From: Butyricimonas sp. Marseille-P3923
GTDB lineage: Bacteria; Bacteroidota; Bacteroidia; Bacteroidales; Marinifilaceae
Assembly: GCF_900184685.1 (NCBI RefSeq)
Contig: NZ_FXXL01000003.1
Coordinates: forward strand, 186,001-250,000
DNA length: 64,000 nucleotides
Direction: 5' to 3'
Both the position numbers and the translations under genes were made by a program. Below, one piece after another: positions 61,438 through 64,000 of the stretch (its first letter is position 1; the number at the start of each line of letters is the position of its first letter). The notes under the pieces were generated by a model that saw only the letters and a list, made by a program, of their open reading frames with translations, was not told the DNA's origin and made no database searches.

Positions 61438-62526
61438 TTATGCTCCTATAATTTGTTTTTCAAGTGCTTCAACGATCTCTTCCGGTGTCGGGATCACACC
61501 CCCGAAACGTCCGTAGTGTTCTACCGGGATGTCATGGTTTGCCACGTTCAATCGAACGTCTTCAATCATTTGTCCGGCACTCATCTCTACAGTCAAGATA
61601 CCTTTAACTTGTTTTGACAGGCGAGCCACTTCTTTTTTCGGGAAAGGATAAAGCGTGATCGGGCGAAGGATACCCACTTTGATTCCTTTTTCACGACACA
61701 GTTGTACGGCCTTTTGGCAAATACGGGAAGCTGATCCGTAAGCCACGAGCAGGTAGTCTGCATCCTCGCATTGGATCTCCTCGAAGCGAACGTCGTTCTC
61801 TTCCATTTCCTTGTATTTAGCCTGAAGTTTGTGGTTGAACTTTTCTTGTTTGTAAGAGTCAAGTTCAAGAGAAGTAACCGTGTTGTGGTAACGATGCGGT
61901 TTCTTTCCGGTCAATGCCCAACTATCGGACATTTTTTCGATCTCTTCCTCTGTCCAGCGAGCTTTGGGTTCGCTCAATTGAACTTTTTCCATCATCTGTC
62001 CGATAACACCGTCGGCAAGGATCATGGCGGGATTGCGATATTTGAAAGCGAGGTCAAATCCAAGACCCACGAAATCATTCATTTCTTGCACGGAAGCGGG
62101 AGCAAGCACGATCAAGTGATAGTCACCATGACCACCACCTTTGGTTGCTTGGAAATAGTCACTCTGTGCCGGTTGGATGGTTCCCAATCCTGGGCCTCCG
62201 CGTACAACGTTCACGACCAGACACGGTAACTCGGCTCCTGCCAAGTACGTGAGTGCTTCTTGCATTAGCGACATACCGGGGCTGGATGAAGATGTCATAG
62301 CTTTTTTACCGCAAGCGGCGGCACCGTATACCATGTTGATGGAGGCCAATTCACTCTCGGCCTGCAACACAACCATTCCTGTTTCCTCCCACGGTTTGCG
62401 TGCCATGAGAGTTTCCATGACTTCGGATTGCGGGGTAATAGGATAACCGTAGTATGCGTCACATCCGCAACGGATTGCGGCCTCGGCTATTACCTCATTC
62501 CCTTTCATTAATTTTACTTCTGCCAT
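61438..62526 (-). CDS. vorB: 2-oxoacid:ferredoxin oxidoreductase alpha subunit (VorB type)
   Basis: The alpha subunit (362 aa) with the pyrimidine-binding motif YGYPITPQSEVME and the SSSSPGMSLMQEALT segment. It closely follows the pattern of VorB-type alpha subunits, which decarboxylate 2-oxoacids to acyl-CoA and reduce ferredoxin. It lies between the ferredoxin and beta subunit genes with gaps of 18 and 3 bp. Confidence 0.9.
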   Translation of the reverse strand: MAEVKLMKGNEVIAEAAIRCGCDAYYGYPITPQSEVMETLMARKPWEETGMVVLQAESELASINMVYGAAACGKKAMTSSSSPGMSLMQEALTYLAGAELPCLVVNVVRGGPGLGTIQPAQSDYFQATKGGGHGDYHLIVLAPASVQEMNDFVGLGFDLAFKYRNPAMILADGVIGQMMEKVQLSEPKARWTEEEIEKMSDSWALTGKKPHRYHNTVTSLELDSYKQEKFNHKLQAKYKEMEENDVRFEEIQCEDADYLLVAYGSASRICQKAVQLCREKGIKVGILRPITLYPFPKKEVARLSKQVKGILTVEMSAGQMIEDVRLNVANHDIPVEHYGRFGGVIPTPEEIVEALEKQIIGA

Positions 62527-62544
62527 TTTTGGTAGTTTTTATTC

Positions 62545-62772
62545 TTATTCTACATTCATTTTGTAAACGGTAATTACCGAGTCAGGGCATACCAGCGCAC
62601 AGCTGGCACATCCAATACATGCTTCCGGATTTACCATCTCGGAGTAGTTGTATCCTTTACCGTTTACCTCTTTTGCCAAAGCAAGAGTTTTGGTAGGACA
62701 CGCGACCACGCAAAGGTTGCATCCTTTACATTTTTCTTTGTCAACGACGACAGCGCCTCTAAATTTTGCCAT
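62545..62772 (-). CDS. 4Fe-4S dicluster ferredoxin subunit of oxidoreductase
   Basis: A 75-residue ferredoxin with two complete CxxCxxCxxxCP motifs (CKGCNLCVVACP and CIGCASCALVCP). It is the delta subunit that carries electrons out of the oxidoreductase. It is the first gene of the operon; a TAAGTTTG-like -7 element lies upstream on the minus strand (62852-62859). Confidence 0.94.
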   Translation of the reverse strand: MAKFRGAVVVDKEKCKGCNLCVVACPTKTLALAKEVNGKGYNYSEMVNPEACIGCASCALVCPDSVITVYKMNVE

Positions 62773-62937
62773 AATTGAATAATAGGTTATGATTTATAAA
62801 TAAATTCTCTATTTCTCTTCTAGTTTGTAACGCATTTACGGGATAAAATTACAAACTTAAATTGAATCTTGAAATAGTTTGTTACCATTTTAACATTGTT
62901 TTGCTTTTATCCCGAAATTGTTTTCTTTCAAGGCTTG

Positions 62938-62985
62938 AATCAATTGAAAATTGAAAGTTGAAAATTCAATTCTCCATTTTCAATT
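62938..62985. repeat. Heptad AT repeat (type A) after aminotransferase
   Basis: CAATTGAAAATTGAAAGTTG and the inverse orientation (CCATTTTCAATTA) directly past the stop of the edge aminotransferase, able to form a hairpin. Confidence 0.75.
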
Positions 62986-64000
62986 ATTTGTGGTCCGCGG
63001 CGAAACGTTTCAACCGGTCTTCTAGGTCGGGCATGCGTTCGAGTCCCGTTTGGGATACGCAAGCGCGCAAACCTTGTTTTTTTGAGCCGGTATCCCGCAA
63101 CGGAATCGCGGATATGCCATAATACAGGATTGCTTTTGCCAACTCGCCACCGGAGAATCCCGGGTAAATCAGCGTGAAGTAGAATCCGTCGGCAATCGGT
63201 TCCTCCAGATCCCGATCGTACACGATCTCGAAACCGTATTTGGTAAAGAGTGTTTTCATGGCGTTAGCCCGCTCGGCGTATTCCCGTACCCCGTCGAGGA
63301 TGTTGATGCGCCCCTCGTTGGCAGCTTTCAGTATTGCAGCCATGGCGTACTGGCAGGAGTGGGTGGTTCCGGATGACAGGGTATAGATGATGCGGTTTAC
63401 AATCGTGTACCCGAGTGTACCCATTCCCCCGAAACGGTCGTGCAGGTTGTCGTACTTGCGGTTGTAAAGGGCGTCGGAAATACACATGATACCCAGACGT
63501 TGTCCCGCGTAGCTGAATAATTTCGAACCGGAGATCATCACGATATAGTTGTCCGTGTATTTGCCGACTGTGGCTTGGAACGGGGCCTTGCCCGGTACGG
63601 AAAGATCACGGCGGAAGTCCATGGCGAAGTAAGCGAGGTCTTCCAGCACGATCACGTCATACTTGGTGGCGAGTTCCCCGATAATTTTCAACTCTTCGTC
63701 CGTGAAGCAAATCCACGCCGGGTTGTTCGGGTTACTGTACAGGATGGCGGAAATATTTCCCTTGGAGAGGTGTTCTTCCAGTTTCTCCCGGAGTTTTTCC
63801 CCGCGGTAGTTGTACACGTCGAATGACTCGAACGGTTTACCGATGACTTGCATCTGTGTTTTCTGCACGGGAAAGCCGGGATCGATGAAGAGCACGGTGT
63901 CTTTTCCCTTCTTGCATTCGGTCACTGCCATAAAGGCGGCGAAACAGGCTTGCATGGAACCCACCGTGGGAATGATGCCTTCCGGTTTGATGTCAATGTC
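62984..64000 (-). CDS. PLP-dependent aminotransferase (5' truncated at window edge)
   Basis: A fold-type I aminotransferase; the frame stays open to the right edge, so the N-terminus is missing. Visible motifs are the Asn-Pro motif in YSNPNNPAWI, VLEDLAYFAM with the Asp contacting PLP, and the PLP Lys in SGSKLFSYAGQRLG. About 339 residues are seen. It lies upstream of the ferredoxin gene but separated by 210 bp. Substrate unknown. Confidence 0.88.
   Translation of the reverse strand, partial: DIDIKPEGIIPTVGSMQACFAAFMAVTECKKGKDTVLFIDPGFPVQKTQMQVIGKPFESFDVYNYRGEKLREKLEEHLSKGNISAILYSNPNNPAWICFTDEELKIIGELATKYDVIVLEDLAYFAMDFRRDLSVPGKAPFQATVGKYTDNYIVMISGSKLFSYAGQRLGIMCISDALYNRKYDNLHDRFGGMGTLGYTIVNRIIYTLSSGTTHSCQYAMAAILKAANEGRINILDGVREYAERANAMKTLFTKYGFEIVYDRDLEEPIADGFYFTLIYPGFSGGELAKAILYYGISAIPLRDTGSKKQGLRACVSQTGLERMPDLEDRLKRFAADHK

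Overview
The window reads as chromosome of a gut-type Bacteroidales bacterium, possibly Odoribacteraceae (Butyricimonas- or Odoribacter-like). This rests on a SusC/SusD outer-membrane uptake locus with FecR and an ECF sigma factor, a type III glutamine synthetase, a bacterial HU-CCDC81 protein, Bacteroidetes-type TTTG / TAnnTTTG promoters, and AT-rich intergenic repeats. The genus is inference.

Positions 1 to about 6526 are one end of an integrative element inserted at the 3' end of a CAT-anticodon tRNA gene (6526-6599, minus). It carries a tyrosine recombinase next to the tRNA, a 332-residue protein of unknown function, an SF2 helicase-like protein whose P-loop lysine is missing, and at the left edge an OLD-like ATPase/TOPRIM protein that could be defence cargo. 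The element has two unusual non-coding families. One is a set of three 53-56 bp imperfect palindromes (GGTGG...CCACC), each at a gene boundary. The other is a trio of exactly 37-bp palindromes in the gap 3579-4092. The other end of the element lies outside the window.

Positions 6.7-19.7 kb are core genes: rlmH overlapping a large NtrY-like histidine kinase, a GT9 glycosyltransferase, pssA, an HU-CCDC81 membrane protein, galE, glmS, a short GT5 glycogen-synthase-like protein, a YraN nuclease-fold protein, an OsmC protein and an SDR epimerase.

Positions 19.7-37.4 kb form one nutrient-uptake locus. Two large inverted repeats precede fecR. Then follow three tandem metzincin-like secreted proteases, a SusC with an N-terminal STN signalling domain, SusD, a DUF4843 lipoprotein and a PKD-like lipoprotein. 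The likely cognate ECF sigma gene lies at the far end on the opposite strand. The locus plausibly captures and degrades peptide or protein. The third protease has Asn in place of the third zinc-binding His.

Positions 37.5-54.9 kb hold prfA, pyrF, a small ATPase, a HAD phosphatase, a pyridoxamine kinase, a PAS-type histidine kinase, type III glutamine synthetase, a META/MliC-like lipoprotein, a GH3 protein, rnhB, a DUF4268 protein, an aminotransferase, and a tightly overlapping GNAT-like / IbrA-like / IbrB-like operon. Positions 54.9-55.96 kb are intergenic and contain a candidate structured RNA of about 200 nt, not assigned to a known family, ending in an intrinsic terminator. Positions 56-60 kb are a galactose module (galM diverging from galK and an SGLT transporter). 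Positions 60-62.8 kb encode a four-subunit 2-oxoacid:ferredoxin oxidoreductase, and the right edge cuts a PLP aminotransferase.
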